Shown here in pieces: positions 37,120 through 46,048 of a stretch of 64,000 nt of DNA. Below the pieces are notes generated by a model that searched no databases, was not told the DNA's origin, and saw only the letters and a list, made by a program, of their open reading frames with translations. Source of the stretch: Chloroflexota bacterium. GTDB taxonomy: Bacteria; Chloroflexota; Anaerolineae; Aggregatilineales; Phototrophicaceae. The position numbers were made by a program, and so were the translations under genes. The DNA lies in the NCBI GenBank assembly GCA_026706395.1, contig JAPOYU010000054.1, forward strand, positions 142,145-206,144, given 5' to 3'. Within the stretch, counting starts at the first letter, position 1, and each line of letters opens with the position of its first letter.

Positions 37120-38541
37120 CTAGAACAGTTGGACGGTAGGCGCCCATTCCATATCGGCATCAAAGGGATAGCACGGTCGGCTGATGCGCCTGTAGTTTAG
37201 GGCGAGGAGATCCTGGTTAACGGCCCCGGGCGATAGCGCTAGGATGTTCCGTTTTGCCATGGCCTTGAGTTCGGGCACAAGATAGCCGATCTTGATGACG
37301 ATGATCTGATGGGCTTCGGGGCTGATGTTCAGGTCGAGAAACTGCTGACGCCGCTGGAAGGATGCGCGTCTGGCTGTCAGGATGACACGAATCCCATTTG
37401 AGTTCAGAACGACTTGGGGATTGCGCGCATCCGGCTTGATGGTCTCGACTGTGCCGCTTATCGCGAGCGGACGTGAATTCTGGCGGTCCAACTTGCCGCC
37501 GATGGCGAGATCGAGCGTCGCGCCCGCGCCGGCGTCGTGGCAGCGTTTGACGGCGGCCGCGTCGGTTATGCTGGCGTAGACCAAATCGGCGGGCTGATGT
37601 TGCAGCGCCCGTTCAAGAAATGCGGTGACATCGCCTGCGCCGCCGGCGGTGATGTTGTCGCCGGAATCGCTGATGACGACGGGTTTAACCGGGTCAGCCA
37701 TTGCGCGCTGGAGGCAGTCGTCGACAGAGAGCGCTTCGACGCCAAAGCGGAAATCGGCGCGGTGTTGCCAATAGCGTTCGGCGAGGCGGTGGGCGGCGGC
37801 GGCGGTTGCCGATTTGTCCTGGCCCAAGGCGATGACGCAGGCGGTCATCCGCGGTTCATCCGCCCAAACGTAGCCGACCTGAATGGTGGCGTCCATGACA
37901 GCTTCGCCATCGATTTCTGCCGGGATCGCCTCGTATATCGACTTGCCCGGCTCCCATTCTGTGCTGGTCTTCTCGCCGGGAAGGCCGACCGGAATTTTGG
38001 CGAAGGCTTTGTGCGGGCGGATATCCTCGCGCAGGCAGCGCAGCAAGAGGGCGACAGCCCGTTCGCGCGTCTCTATGGTGTCAATGTGGGGCGCGGTTCG
38101 ATAGCCGGTGATGATATCGAGCTTGTCCATGATGCGTTCGGAAACATTGCCGTGAAGATCGTAGCTGGCTGATATGAGGCAATCTGCGCCAACAAGCTGG
38201 CGGATAGCGCTGATCCAATCGCCTTCAGCATCCTCCATGCCGCTGACATAGAGCGCGCCGTGCATATCCAGGTAGACGCCATCCAGCGGGAGCAGCGGCT
38301 CCAGCCGTTCGAGAAGTTCTGACTTTATTGTGTTGTAGGCGCCGGGATCAACAGGCCCGCCCGGCAGGGCTTTAGCTGTTACAGTGCCAAAAAATTCGGC
38401 TTCGGGAAAAGCCGGGAGAAATGGGTAGAGTTCTCCGAATTGCGGGGCGTCTTGGCGATAGATGCGGAAATCTTCCAGAGTGGAGGGCAAGGACGAAAAG
38501 GTGCAGCTCTCGTTGGCTATGCCGCCTATGGCGATTCTCAT
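37120..38541 (-). CDS. M81 family metallopeptidase (MlrC-like)
   Basis: A 473-residue zinc peptidase of the family named after microcystinase C (MlrC), which cleaves linearised microcystin and related peptides. Landmarks are GGIANESCTFSSLPSTLEDF, YLDMHGALYV, ISASYDLHGNVSERIM, GYRTAPHIDTIETRERA (metal ligands in DLHGN and PHID) and ISDSGDNITAGGAGD. The length is usual for the family. The start overlaps the stop of the ROK kinase gene by 4 bases. Its position in a transporter locus suggests processing of an imported peptide-like substrate. Confidence 0.92.
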   Translation of the reverse strand: MRIAIGGIANESCTFSSLPSTLEDFRIYRQDAPQFGELYPFLPAFPEAEFFGTVTAKALPGGPVDPGAYNTIKSELLERLEPLLPLDGVYLDMHGALYVSGMEDAEGDWISAIRQLVGADCLISASYDLHGNVSERIMDKLDIITGYRTAPHIDTIETRERAVALLLRCLREDIRPHKAFAKIPVGLPGEKTSTEWEPGKSIYEAIPAEIDGEAVMDATIQVGYVWADEPRMTACVIALGQDKSATAAAAHRLAERYWQHRADFRFGVEALSVDDCLQRAMADPVKPVVISDSGDNITAGGAGDVTAFLERALQHQPADLVYASITDAAAVKRCHDAGAGATLDLAIGGKLDRQNSRPLAISGTVETIKPDARNPQVVLNSNGIRVILTARRASFQRRQQFLDLNISPEAHQIIVIKIGYLVPELKAMAKRNILALSPGAVNQDLLALNYRRISRPCYPFDADMEWAPTVQLF

Positions 38542-39494
38542 GCGCGCCCTCCCTCATTTTGGTGATGCCAAACCAATGCCGATGCGCCGAGCGCGCCGTC
38601 CACAAGCTGAGAAAGCGAGATCGTCGCCGTCTCGTAGTTTATCGGCAGACAGCGCGCGCGCAAAGTTGATAACGTTTGGGGCTTCAGCAAATGCCAGGTC
38701 GCGTGGATAAGGCCGCCGCCGAGGATGAGCAGTTTCGGATTAAAAAGGTTTATGCACCAGGCGCAGGCGATGCTGAGGGCTTCGGCGGCTTCCTGCATCA
38801 CGTGAGTGGCGAGCGGATCATCCTGTTCGGCGGCGCGGATGATGTTGTGGGTTGAGAGATTGTCCTTAGTCAGACAGGTGCTGGCGTAATCGGCGAGATG
38901 TTGTCGCGCGTGAGCTAAGATGGCTTTGCCTGAAATTGACATTTCCAGGCAGCCGCGCCCCCCGCATGTGCATTGACGGCCATTGATTGGATCCAGGGAT
39001 ACGTGGCCGATTTCCATTTCCGAAGCCGAGGCGCCGCGCATCAGACGATTGTCGATCATCACTGCGCCGCCTACGCCTGTTCCGATTGTGAGATAGACGA
39101 AGTTCGCGATACCTTGTGCGATGCCGTATCGTTGCTCGCCGATGGCGCCGGCGTTGACGTCGTTGGCGATGTAGATCGGCAGTGATTTTGCCAGCCGCGC
39201 AGAAATGGCGTCGCGGACGGGGACGCGCTCCCAGCCCAGATTAGCCGCATGCAGGGCGATGCCGCGCTCGGCGTCAACCGGTCCCGGCAGCCCGATGCCA
39301 ATGCCGCAGATCGTGCCGTAAATGTCCAGATAGCGATTGAGCAGGTCCGCGATGCGATCGGCAGTTTCCGTGAAGGCGTCGCCAGCTGGCGTGGGCAAAG
39401 TATCGGAGACGAGGATTGTTCCATCCCGGTCGGCGACGATAAATGCCATCTTCGTTCCGCCGATATCGACGCCAATTGTCAATTCAGAACACAC
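38538..39494 (-). CDS. ROK family sugar kinase
   Basis: A 318-residue ROK kinase, probably glucokinase- or N-acetylhexosamine-kinase-like. LTIGVDIGGTKMAFIV is the phosphate-binding start. PIYIANDVNAGAIGE holds the catalytic Asp, and TIGTGVGGAVMID follows. GHVSLDPINGRQCTCGGRGCLE is the complete zinc motif with the His and three Cys. All catalytic parts are present, unlike the ROK protein at 46049. It lies in the transport locus and overlaps the M81 gene, so it likely phosphorylates an imported sugar. Confidence 0.93.
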   Translation of the reverse strand: MCSELTIGVDIGGTKMAFIVADRDGTILVSDTLPTPAGDAFTETADRIADLLNRYLDIYGTICGIGIGLPGPVDAERGIALHAANLGWERVPVRDAISARLAKSLPIYIANDVNAGAIGEQRYGIAQGIANFVYLTIGTGVGGAVMIDNRLMRGASASEMEIGHVSLDPINGRQCTCGGRGCLEMSISGKAILAHARQHLADYASTCLTKDNLSTHNIIRAAEQDDPLATHVMQEAAEALSIACAWCINLFNPKLLILGGGLIHATWHLLKPQTLSTLRARCLPINYETATISLSQLVDGALGASALVWHHQNEGGRA

Positions 39495-39526
39495 GGTGCA
39501 ATTCCCTCGCCGAGACCCCGGTGAGG

Positions 39527-39709
39527 TCAGCGGTTGATAAACCAGGTTGTCAGAGCGACAAGAATGAGCAGAACCGCCCCGACGCAGGCGGAGAGCAGCG
39601 TCACGACGTACTCGGCAGAGTCGGGCGGGACGATGAAAAGCAGGGCCAAAGACGCGCCGACGATGAAGACGGCGATCGTGTAGAAGACCTTTAATATGCT
39701 AGGCGTCAT
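39527..39709 (-). CDS. Small two-helix membrane protein
   Basis: An unrecognised protein of 60 residues with two membrane helices (about 5-25 and 33-55) and almost no soluble part. The start at 39709 overlaps the end of the OppF-type ATPase gene by 11 bases, suggesting translational coupling. It may be an accessory of the transporter, but there is no motif to support a function. Confidence 0.55.
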   Translation of the reverse strand: MTPSILKVFYTIAVFIVGASLALLFIVPPDSAEYVVTLLSACVGAVLLILVALTTWFINR

Positions 39710-40712
39710 GCAGCACCAACTCATGCCCGCGTTCCAGCGGGATACAGGCTACTACCGCCTCTGTTTCCGCCACCGGCGGGGGAACAAGCTGCGGGATCGT
39801 TTGATCGCATAGGCCCTCAACAAACCACGGGCAGCGCGGATGGAAGGAACAGCCGGGCGGCAATTCCGTCAAGCGCGGGATGTCTTCGCTGCGGAGTTGA
39901 ATATGTTGTTTGTTGCGGGTCTTTTCCGGATCTGGTTCGGGAATGGCGGACAGCAAAACCTTGGTGTAGGGATGCTGCGGCTTACTGATGATTTCTTGTG
40001 TTTTGCCGAGCTCGACCAGGCGACCGAGGTACATAACGCCGATGCGTCCGTGCCAGGCAAAATATTTCGCCAGCGCCAGATCATGGGTGATGAAGACGAT
40101 GGTCACGCCCAGCCGGTCGCGCAAGTCCATCATCATTTGCAGCAGGCCGATGCGTATAGACACATCCACCATGCTGACGGATTCATCCGCCACGATGAGA
40201 GACGGTTCGGTCGTTAGGGCGCGGGCGATGCTCACGCGCTGCCGTTGGCCGCCGCTGAGTTGATGGGGATATTTGTCGATGAAATCTTCGACGGGGCTGA
40301 GGTCAACCAGATCGAGCAATTCATGGATGCGCTGTCGAAGGCCCCGGCGTCCGCCACCGAGACCGTGCGTTTGCAAGGGGTAGCTTAGCATTTCAGACAC
40401 GGTATGCGTCGGATTCAACGAGGCGTAGGGATCTTGATGGATGATCTGTACCGAGCGGCGGAAGTGCCGATAGTCCGCGCCGCGCAGGGCCGCGATATTT
40501 ACCCCTTCGAACTCAACTGTGCCTGAGCTCGGCGGCAGCAGATCGCAGATGATCTTGCCGGTGGTTGTCTTGCCGCAGCCGCTTTCGCCAACCAGGCAGA
40601 GGAATTCCAGATTGTTCACGGCGAAATTGATGTCTTGCAAGACAGGCACGACTTCCCGTCCTCTTTTGAAGCTGCGGTAGACATGTTTGAGTTCCATGAT
40701 GGGCTGGGGCAT
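39699..40712 (-). CDS. ABC transporter ATP-binding protein, OppF/DppF type
   Basis: A 337-residue ATPase of the oligopeptide/oligosaccharide importer class. It has Walker A GESGCGKTT, Q-loop IHQDPYASLNPTHTV, signature [15 protein letters not shown], and Walker B LIVADESVSMVD (catalytic Glu kept, but Pro of DEP replaced by Ser and D-loop SALD changed to SMVD). The C-terminal extension GCSFHPRCPWFVEGLC...VVACI carries four cysteines that in OppD/OppF/DppF relatives hold an Fe-S cluster. It is directly adjacent to the OppD-type gene. Confidence 0.94.
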   Translation of the reverse strand: MPQPIMELKHVYRSFKRGREVVPVLQDINFAVNNLEFLCLVGESGCGKTTTGKIICDLLPPSSGTVEFEGVNIAALRGADYRHFRRSVQIIHQDPYASLNPTHTVSEMLSYPLQTHGLGGGRRGLRQRIHELLDLVDLSPVEDFIDKYPHQLSGGQRQRVSIARALTTEPSLIVADESVSMVDVSIRIGLLQMMMDLRDRLGVTIVFITHDLALAKYFAWHGRIGVMYLGRLVELGKTQEIISKPQHPYTKVLLSAIPEPDPEKTRNKQHIQLRSEDIPRLTELPPGCSFHPRCPWFVEGLCDQTIPQLVPPPVAETEAVVACIPLERGHELVLHDA

Positions 40713-41738
40713 TTAGACCGGCTCCTTGCGGCTTTCGAGCAGGCGGTCCTTGTGCCAGCAAGCGGCCGGATGCGTCCCGATGTCGCGCTCCAGTGGGGGA
40801 CTATCTTTGTGACAGGCGTCGGTGGCAAAGGCGCAGCGGGGGTGGAATTTGCAGCCGTTGGGGGGATTGATGAGATTGGGCGGTGAGCCGGGTATGCTCT
40901 GCAAGTGATCTTGCAGGTGTTCCAGAGTCGGCACAGAAGTGAGCAAGCCATAAGTGTAGGGGTGCAAGGAACGATAGAAGATGTCGTTAACCGGTCCGAT
41001 TTCCACGATTTCGCCCGCGTAGACAGTAGCGACTGTATCCGCCATCTCGGCAGCCAGGGATAGATCATGGCTGATGAAGATGATGCTGAAGCGCAATTGA
41101 CGTTGCATGTCGTTCAGCACGTCGATAATGGCGCGCTGGGTGAGGATGTCAAGCGCGGTGGTCGGCTCGTCGAGGATCACAATCTGTGGATTAAGCAAGA
41201 CGCCCAGCGCCAGCAGCGTGCGTTGTTTCATGCCGCCGCTGAGTTCATGCGGATAGGAATCGTATACGCGTTCCGGGTCAAGGCGGACAAGCTTGAGCAG
41301 GTTCAGCGCGCGCTCGCGGATGGCGGCTTTATCGGTCCAGCCATGGGATTGGGCGGTATCTTCAAATTGCCGGCGGATCTTGAGTACGGGATTGAAGGCG
41401 TTTTGCGCGCCTTGGAAGACCATGGCGCAGTCCTTCCAGCGGAACTCACGCAGTTGGCGGTTGCTCAGTTTGAGCAGGTCCTGGACGCTGCCGTCCCGTT
41501 GGTAGTGGATATTCCCGCTGGTGATGACGGCGTTCTTGGGCAGTTTGCGGATAAGCGCCAGGCTGATCGTCGTCTTGCCGCTGCCGCTTTCCCCGATCAG
41601 CGCCAGCGCTTCGCCGGGATATAAATCAAATGAGACATTGCTGGTCGCCTTGACATCGCCGCGTTTGCTGCGATAGACGATCGAAAGATCCTCGACCCGA
41701 AGCACTGCGTCACGCTGCTGCTGAGACATTGGAGACAC
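40713..41738 (-). CDS. ABC transporter ATP-binding protein, OppD/DppD type
   Basis: A 341-residue ATPase that pairs with the OppF-type protein. It has Walker A GESGSGKTT, signature LSGGMKQRTLLALGV, Walker B IVILDEPTTALD and switch His in IFISHDLSLA. The C-terminal region NGCKFHPRCAFATDACH...PAACW holds four cysteines, as in the family's metal-cluster site. These are the only two ATPase genes in the locus and probably serve both permease pairs (33145-35145 and 41741-44091). Confidence 0.94.
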   Translation of the reverse strand: MSPMSQQQRDAVLRVEDLSIVYRSKRGDVKATSNVSFDLYPGEALALIGESGSGKTTISLALIRKLPKNAVITSGNIHYQRDGSVQDLLKLSNRQLREFRWKDCAMVFQGAQNAFNPVLKIRRQFEDTAQSHGWTDKAAIRERALNLLKLVRLDPERVYDSYPHELSGGMKQRTLLALGVLLNPQIVILDEPTTALDILTQRAIIDVLNDMQRQLRFSIIFISHDLSLAAEMADTVATVYAGEIVEIGPVNDIFYRSLHPYTYGLLTSVPTLEHLQDHLQSIPGSPPNLINPPNGCKFHPRCAFATDACHKDSPPLERDIGTHPAACWHKDRLLESRKEPV

Positions 41739-41740
41739 CT

Positions 41741-42991
41741 CTACACCGCAGCCCGCAGGCGGGGATCAAATACTTCTTCGAGGGCGCGGGCGAACAGCAC
41801 CAGGCAGACCTGGAAAAAGGCGATGGCGAGGACTGGCGAAAGCGCCATGCTTGCTCCGTCTACGTTGTAGAGTGTGCCGCGGGAGCGACCAAAATAGAGC
41901 ATGACGCCCCAAGTATAGTCATCTATAGGCGCCAAGCCCAGGACCAGCAATCCAATCTGCTCATACATGGCGAAGGTGATGGAAAAGATGAAATTGATCA
42001 TGACGTAACTTGCCATGTTCGGCAGGATTTCGCGGAACATAATATGATTTGTGCTCAAACCCAGCGAACGAGCCGCTTCGACAAAATCGCGTTCGCGCAG
42101 GCTCAGCACTTGGGCGCGGATGGCGCGCATAAGCGGGGGCCAACCAAGTAGCCCGATCAGTACGCCGAGAAAGAGCATGTTGTCGAAGCGGATTAAACCC
42201 GCCAGGACGACGAGCAGTGGAAAGCGCGGAATCGCCAAGACGAGGTTGGTCAGGGCGGTTAGGGCGCTATCGAGAGCCCCGCCAACGAGAGCGGAAAGCG
42301 AACCGAAGACCAGCGCGATCAGCGTCGCAATAACACCGCCGATAAATGCGGTCAGAATCAAGATCCGGCCCCCGTGTACGATATGCGTCGCGATATCGCG
42401 TCCTTGTGTATCTGTGCCCAGCAGATGCGGCGGACCAAGCTCGGGATTCGAGATGATAATATGCTCGGCGAGCAGAGCTTGCAGTTCAGGGTCATCAGAA
42501 TCAGCGGCGATCTCTTCAACTGTTTTAGAGAAAATTAACATGGCGTCGATCTCTTTATTCGCGAGATCGACCAAGGCGGCGCGGATGCCGGGGCCCGCGC
42601 GACGGCTGGTCCAGCGGTATTTCTCGATGTTGATGCTATCGGCATAAGGGGCGATCAAGCTGGGTCCCCCGGTTTGATCAACCACACCGACGGTCAAGCC
42701 AGCCAAGTCTTCGAAGGTCCGCAATTCGGCCTTGTCGACGCGCACAGCCAATTGAATGCGCGAGCCAACCGGCCCGGCGATTTCGTCGAGATTGACTTCG
42801 CTATCGAAGGGTATGTAGTTAGGCATAATGAAGGTCAAGACGAAATAAGCCAGCAAGCCAAGGAAGCCTATGAAGCCGGCGCGATTTGCCCGCAAGCGGT
42901 TTAGAAACCTGAACGTTCCGCCAGCAACCCCCAGAGGCAGGGTCAATATTGTGTAAAGGAGATTTTGTGCTGACTCCGCCTTCATGCTCAC
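41741..42991 (-). CDS. ABC transporter permease, OppC type, with binding-protein-like insert
   Basis: A 416-residue permease, over 100 residues longer than usual. The first helix (about 39-58) is followed not by the short normal loop but by about 110 residues (72-184). The core of this insert, TFEDLAGLTVGVVDQTGGPS then RAALVDLANKEIDAMLIFSK, resembles one segment of a solute-binding protein lobe. The usual permease part then starts at HLLGTDTQGRDIAT, with five helices and the EAA loop RERDFVEAARSLGLSTNH. It pairs with the OppB at 42988. Confidence 0.92.
   Translation of the reverse strand: MSMKAESAQNLLYTILTLPLGVAGGTFRFLNRLRANRAGFIGFLGLLAYFVLTFIMPNYIPFDSEVNLDEIAGPVGSRIQLAVRVDKAELRTFEDLAGLTVGVVDQTGGPSLIAPYADSINIEKYRWTSRRAGPGIRAALVDLANKEIDAMLIFSKTVEEIAADSDDPELQALLAEHIIISNPELGPPHLLGTDTQGRDIATHIVHGGRILILTAFIGGVIATLIALVFGSLSALVGGALDSALTALTNLVLAIPRFPLLVVLAGLIRFDNMLFLGVLIGLLGWPPLMRAIRAQVLSLRERDFVEAARSLGLSTNHIMFREILPNMASYVMINFIFSITFAMYEQIGLLVLGLAPIDDYTWGVMLYFGRSRGTLYNVDGASMALSPVLAIAFFQVCLVLFARALEEVFDPRLRAAV
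42440..42778 (-). other. Binding-protein-like insert in the OppC permease
   Basis: Codons 72-184 of the permease. The DLAGLTVGVV start, the aromatic/hydrophobic alternation, and the ALVDLANKEIDAMLIF end correspond to the DLKGKTVGV... / ...GEVDAVI pattern in SBP_bac_3-like proteins. It would lie outside the membrane between helices 1 and 2. Confidence 0.6.
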
Positions 42992-44091
42992 TTCTCCCCC
43001 GAGATGCGCACGCGCGGATCCAGCAGGCCATAGGTCAAATCGGCGAAGAGGTTGGAAAGCACTATTGCTGTAGTCAAGACCAACACGGCGCCTTGGATAG
43101 CCGTGTAATCGCGCACGACTATGGAGGCGAAGAGATAGTGGCCAAAGCCCCAGTAAACAAAGATTTCTTCAATGACGACGCCACTGCCGAGGACAAAGCC
43201 AACGCTGATGCTCAGTTGCGTGAACAATGGGAGCGCGGCGTTGCGGCCGACATAGGATGTGATTATGCGCCTGTCTTTTAGGCCGCGCGCTTCAGCGACG
43301 TTGACGTAGTCGTCGTTGAGCACGCTGGTCGTGCTGCTTTTCATGCTCAACATCCAGCCGCCAAGCGTGGCCAGGACATAAGTGATTATCGGGAGCAGAG
43401 CGTGTTCGAAGACGCTGATGATGAATGCGGCGTTCAACCCGGGTGTCAAGCCGGGGTCGAATGTGCCGCGGGCCGCCCCGACATCGAACCATCTCCAAGA
43501 AATACCCGGTCCGATAATGATTAGCAGACCCCAAATGTAGTTGGGCACGCCGGTGAAGAAAGAAGAGATCAACGAGAGCGTATGGTCCAGAACCGAATCG
43601 CGATAATAGGCCATCATCATGCCGAGCACGATGCCCAGGACAAAGCTGATCAGCAGGCCCGAGCCAACAGCGAAAAGCGTCCAGGGCAAGAAACGGGCGA
43701 TTTCGTCCACAACCCTGGTGCCTGGCGATGTGATTGATGTGCCTAAATCCAGGCGCAGCAGATCGGCGAACCAGTCCAGGTATTGGTCCAGCATAGAGGC
43801 ATTGGGGTTGATATTGAAGCTGGCGGCGACGCGGTCGTACGCTTCCTGATATGAGATGCCTTCTTGAGTGAGTATCTGTTCAATGAGTATGTCGACCGGA
43901 TTGCCAGGCATAAAGCGGACGAGGACGAAGGTGAAGCTCATAATCGCCCAGATGGTCAGAATCGCTTGGACAAAGACGCGGAAATTGTAATTTTTATGGA
44001 TGGGATATTTTGTCAGGAGCCGTTGCACGGCGTCAACCGGACCGGTAGCACCGCTGGTGTCCAGTTGGATGTCTCCGCTGTGGCTCGTCAT
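42988..44091 (-). CDS. ABC transporter permease, OppB/DppB type (first set)
   Basis: A 367-residue permease with a longer than usual soluble N-terminus (about 35 residues) before helix 1 (about 42-64). The family start FTFVLVRFMPGNPVDILIEQ is normal, followed by LDLGTSITSPGTRVV, five further helices and the EAA segment NDDYVNVAEARGLKDRRIITSYV. It has no DxDGDG insert, in contrast to the OppB at 34063. The stop overlaps the OppC start by 4 bases. Confidence 0.93.
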   Translation of the reverse strand: MTSHSGDIQLDTSGATGPVDAVQRLLTKYPIHKNYNFRVFVQAILTIWAIMSFTFVLVRFMPGNPVDILIEQILTQEGISYQEAYDRVAASFNINPNASMLDQYLDWFADLLRLDLGTSITSPGTRVVDEIARFLPWTLFAVGSGLLISFVLGIVLGMMMAYYRDSVLDHTLSLISSFFTGVPNYIWGLLIIIGPGISWRWFDVGAARGTFDPGLTPGLNAAFIISVFEHALLPIITYVLATLGGWMLSMKSSTTSVLNDDYVNVAEARGLKDRRIITSYVGRNAALPLFTQLSISVGFVLGSGVVIEEIFVYWGFGHYLFASIVVRDYTAIQGAVLVLTTAIVLSNLFADLTYGLLDPRVRISGEK

Positions 44092-44136
44092 TCTTCAGTT
44101 CCAGAGCTGGCGCGGTTAACGGAAAGTAAGGCGAAC

Positions 44137-44159
44137 GGGGTGAGCGGATAGCCCACCCC
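44137..44159 (-). promoter_or_regulatory. Intercistronic stem-loop 1 after SBP gene
   Basis: A 9-bp stem with a 5-base loop and one G-T pair, between the SBP stop and the OppB start, with no T-run. The layout matches the hairpin at 35185. Confidence 0.6.
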
Positions 44160-44167
44160 TTTGATAT

Positions 44168-44187
44168 GCAGGCTCAACAAGCCCTGC
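44168..44187 (-). promoter_or_regulatory. Intercistronic stem-loop 2 after SBP gene
   Basis: A second hairpin, GCAGG paired with CCTGC plus two further pairs across a one-base bulge, 14 bases after the SBP stop. With the first it could slow decay of the SBP message. Confidence 0.5.
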
Positions 44188-44201
44188 TTGCGAAGGCCGA
44201 C

Positions 44202-45926
44202 CTACATGTCGGTCGGCGCCGTGACGCCGGTCAGGATCAGGGTGGTCATCCAGTTGTCGGCGCCGCCGCCGAAGTTGGCGAAGACCGAATCGCTGGAATC
44301 CGGCACCATGATGAAGTTGCGGTTCAGCGCGTTGTTGGTGTAGCGTTCCCAGAGCGGAATCGCCGGCAGCAATTCGTTGTAGGAAACCGCCAACTGTGTG
44401 ACCAGTTCAGCTTGCGCGGACTTGTCGACGCCCTGCGAGCTTTGGTTGGACAGGTCGAAGACGTTGACCATGCCGCCGCTGTAATCGACATTATTGTCGA
44501 AGTTCATGCCCGCGCCGGCGCCTTCGCCTGCCATTTGGCCTTGGCCGTTATAGCGATTGTAGGCCTGCAAGTAGCTGCGCCCGGGAATCGGATCGCCCAA
44601 GCCCCAGTTGCGAATCGCCATCTCGAAGTTGCTGGCGTAGATGTCCTGCGGATGCTGCTGGAACTGAACGCCGCGGGCCGAGATGTCGAAGCCGAAGTCG
44701 TTGAGTTGCGAGACAGCATTTTCAGCCGCGGCGGACCAGTCGGCAAATTCCTGCGGGAAGGTCAACTCGAAGGACAGGGTATCGCCGTTGTCGTCCACCC
44801 AGATGCCGTCATCGTTACGGCTGAAGCCGACGCTCATCAGCAACTCTTCCGCCTTCATCAAGTCGTGCTCATAATAGTTGAGCGAGTCGAGCGTCTCGTC
44901 GCTCAGCCAGGCTTCCGACAAGCCATCGCTCATGCCGGTCATGTATTCGACCGCGACGCCGGATTCACCCAGGCTGACGACGCCGTTTTGGATACGGTCA
45001 ACGGCGTAGGCAATCGCCTGGCGCACCTCAACCAGATTCAGCGGATACATGGCGTGGTTGACATAGATGCCCGGTCCATTGTTCATGCCCGAACGGACGA
45101 TATCGATGCCGCGGTTGGCGAAATCCATCTCTGTTGTGGGCGGAATGCCATGGGTGATGTAGTGCAGTTCCTGATTGGCGACCAACGGCGTCACCACTTC
45201 GGTCTCGCCATTCCACATGCGCACCATGTCATAATTCTGAATATCGCCGGCGAAACCGCCAGGATTCAGTTCCAGCATCAGGTTGGCTTCGGAGATGGTA
45301 TCGGGGAGGATCGTGTAGGGACCGCCGGAAACAGGCGTTTCTGGGCGGAACTCGGTTAGCTCTTGCAGGAGCGCGTCCCAGCCGTCGCCGCCAGCATCCA
45401 TCATGGCAGCGCGATCGGCGATGTCGCCGAAGACGCTGGCCGGGCGTAGGTTGGTCGTCAAGATGATCCGCTCAGCCAGGCTTGAAGGCGAATCCATGAT
45501 AAATTTGACCGTGTAGTCGTCAACCTTTTCGATGCCGCTCATATTCGCCCAGACCGCATCGCCGCGCAGGCGGAAGATATTGAAGGTCGCCATGAGGTCG
45601 TCGGCGCTCATGGCGCTGCCGTCGCTCCAGCTTTTGCCCTCGACCATCTTGATGACATAGTTGCCGTCGTCATCCCAGCCAAATTCTTCCGCGACCATGC
45701 CTTGATAATCGCCCGTCGCCCACATCAGCACAGCTATGGGCGGCTCGTGCAGATCCATGTATTGTCCCAAAGTAATGCCGCCAGAAGCGAAGGTATTGAA
45801 GTGCCCCGTTGGCGGAACCTGATAGGGCCAGGCAACATTGAGCGTATTGTCCTGCGCTTGCAGCGGCGCGAATGCCAGCAGGCTCAGCCCGAGAACGAGG
45901 AGTAGGCAAAGTGTACGTCTTGACAT
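44202..45926 (-). CDS. ABC transporter substrate-binding protein, family 5 (first set)
   Basis: A 574-residue extracellular binding protein. The signal peptide MSRRTLCLLLVLGLSLLAF ends near LQAQ. The mature part starts DNTLNVAWPYQVPPTGHFNTF. KMVEGKSWSDGSAMSADDLMATFNIF is the typical SBP_bac_5 region, and VEVRQAIAYAVDRIQN-like sequence follows near residue 300. GGAGGAC stands before the ATG at 45926, which excludes the longer open frame. The sequence differs strongly from the other SBP (35240), suggesting different ligands. It heads the set with OppB, OppC, OppD and OppF downstream. Confidence 0.92.
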   Translation of the reverse strand: MSRRTLCLLLVLGLSLLAFAPLQAQDNTLNVAWPYQVPPTGHFNTFASGGITLGQYMDLHEPPIAVLMWATGDYQGMVAEEFGWDDDGNYVIKMVEGKSWSDGSAMSADDLMATFNIFRLRGDAVWANMSGIEKVDDYTVKFIMDSPSSLAERIILTTNLRPASVFGDIADRAAMMDAGGDGWDALLQELTEFRPETPVSGGPYTILPDTISEANLMLELNPGGFAGDIQNYDMVRMWNGETEVVTPLVANQELHYITHGIPPTTEMDFANRGIDIVRSGMNNGPGIYVNHAMYPLNLVEVRQAIAYAVDRIQNGVVSLGESGVAVEYMTGMSDGLSEAWLSDETLDSLNYYEHDLMKAEELLMSVGFSRNDDGIWVDDNGDTLSFELTFPQEFADWSAAAENAVSQLNDFGFDISARGVQFQQHPQDIYASNFEMAIRNWGLGDPIPGRSYLQAYNRYNGQGQMAGEGAGAGMNFDNNVDYSGGMVNVFDLSNQSSQGVDKSAQAELVTQLAVSYNELLPAIPLWERYTNNALNRNFIMVPDSSDSVFANFGGGADNWMTTLILTGVTAPTDM

Positions 45927-46048
45927 TGGTAAGTCCTCCGTGAAATTAGTCGACTCGACCGAACAAATCGCTGCTTCGTTGATCTTTTCGTATGGCCCCT
46001 CCTCACACTCATTTTGCCGCAAACTAGACTGGTATGTCAGCGCCGTCG

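Noticed and set aside
44166..45359. Open frame of 397 codons on the plus strand
   Set aside because: Antisense to the SBP gene at 44202, which has a signal peptide, ribosome site and family motifs.
45949..45959. GTCGA-N-TCGAC inverted repeat upstream of the first SBP
   Set aside because: Too short and GC-rich to separate from chance in this sequence.
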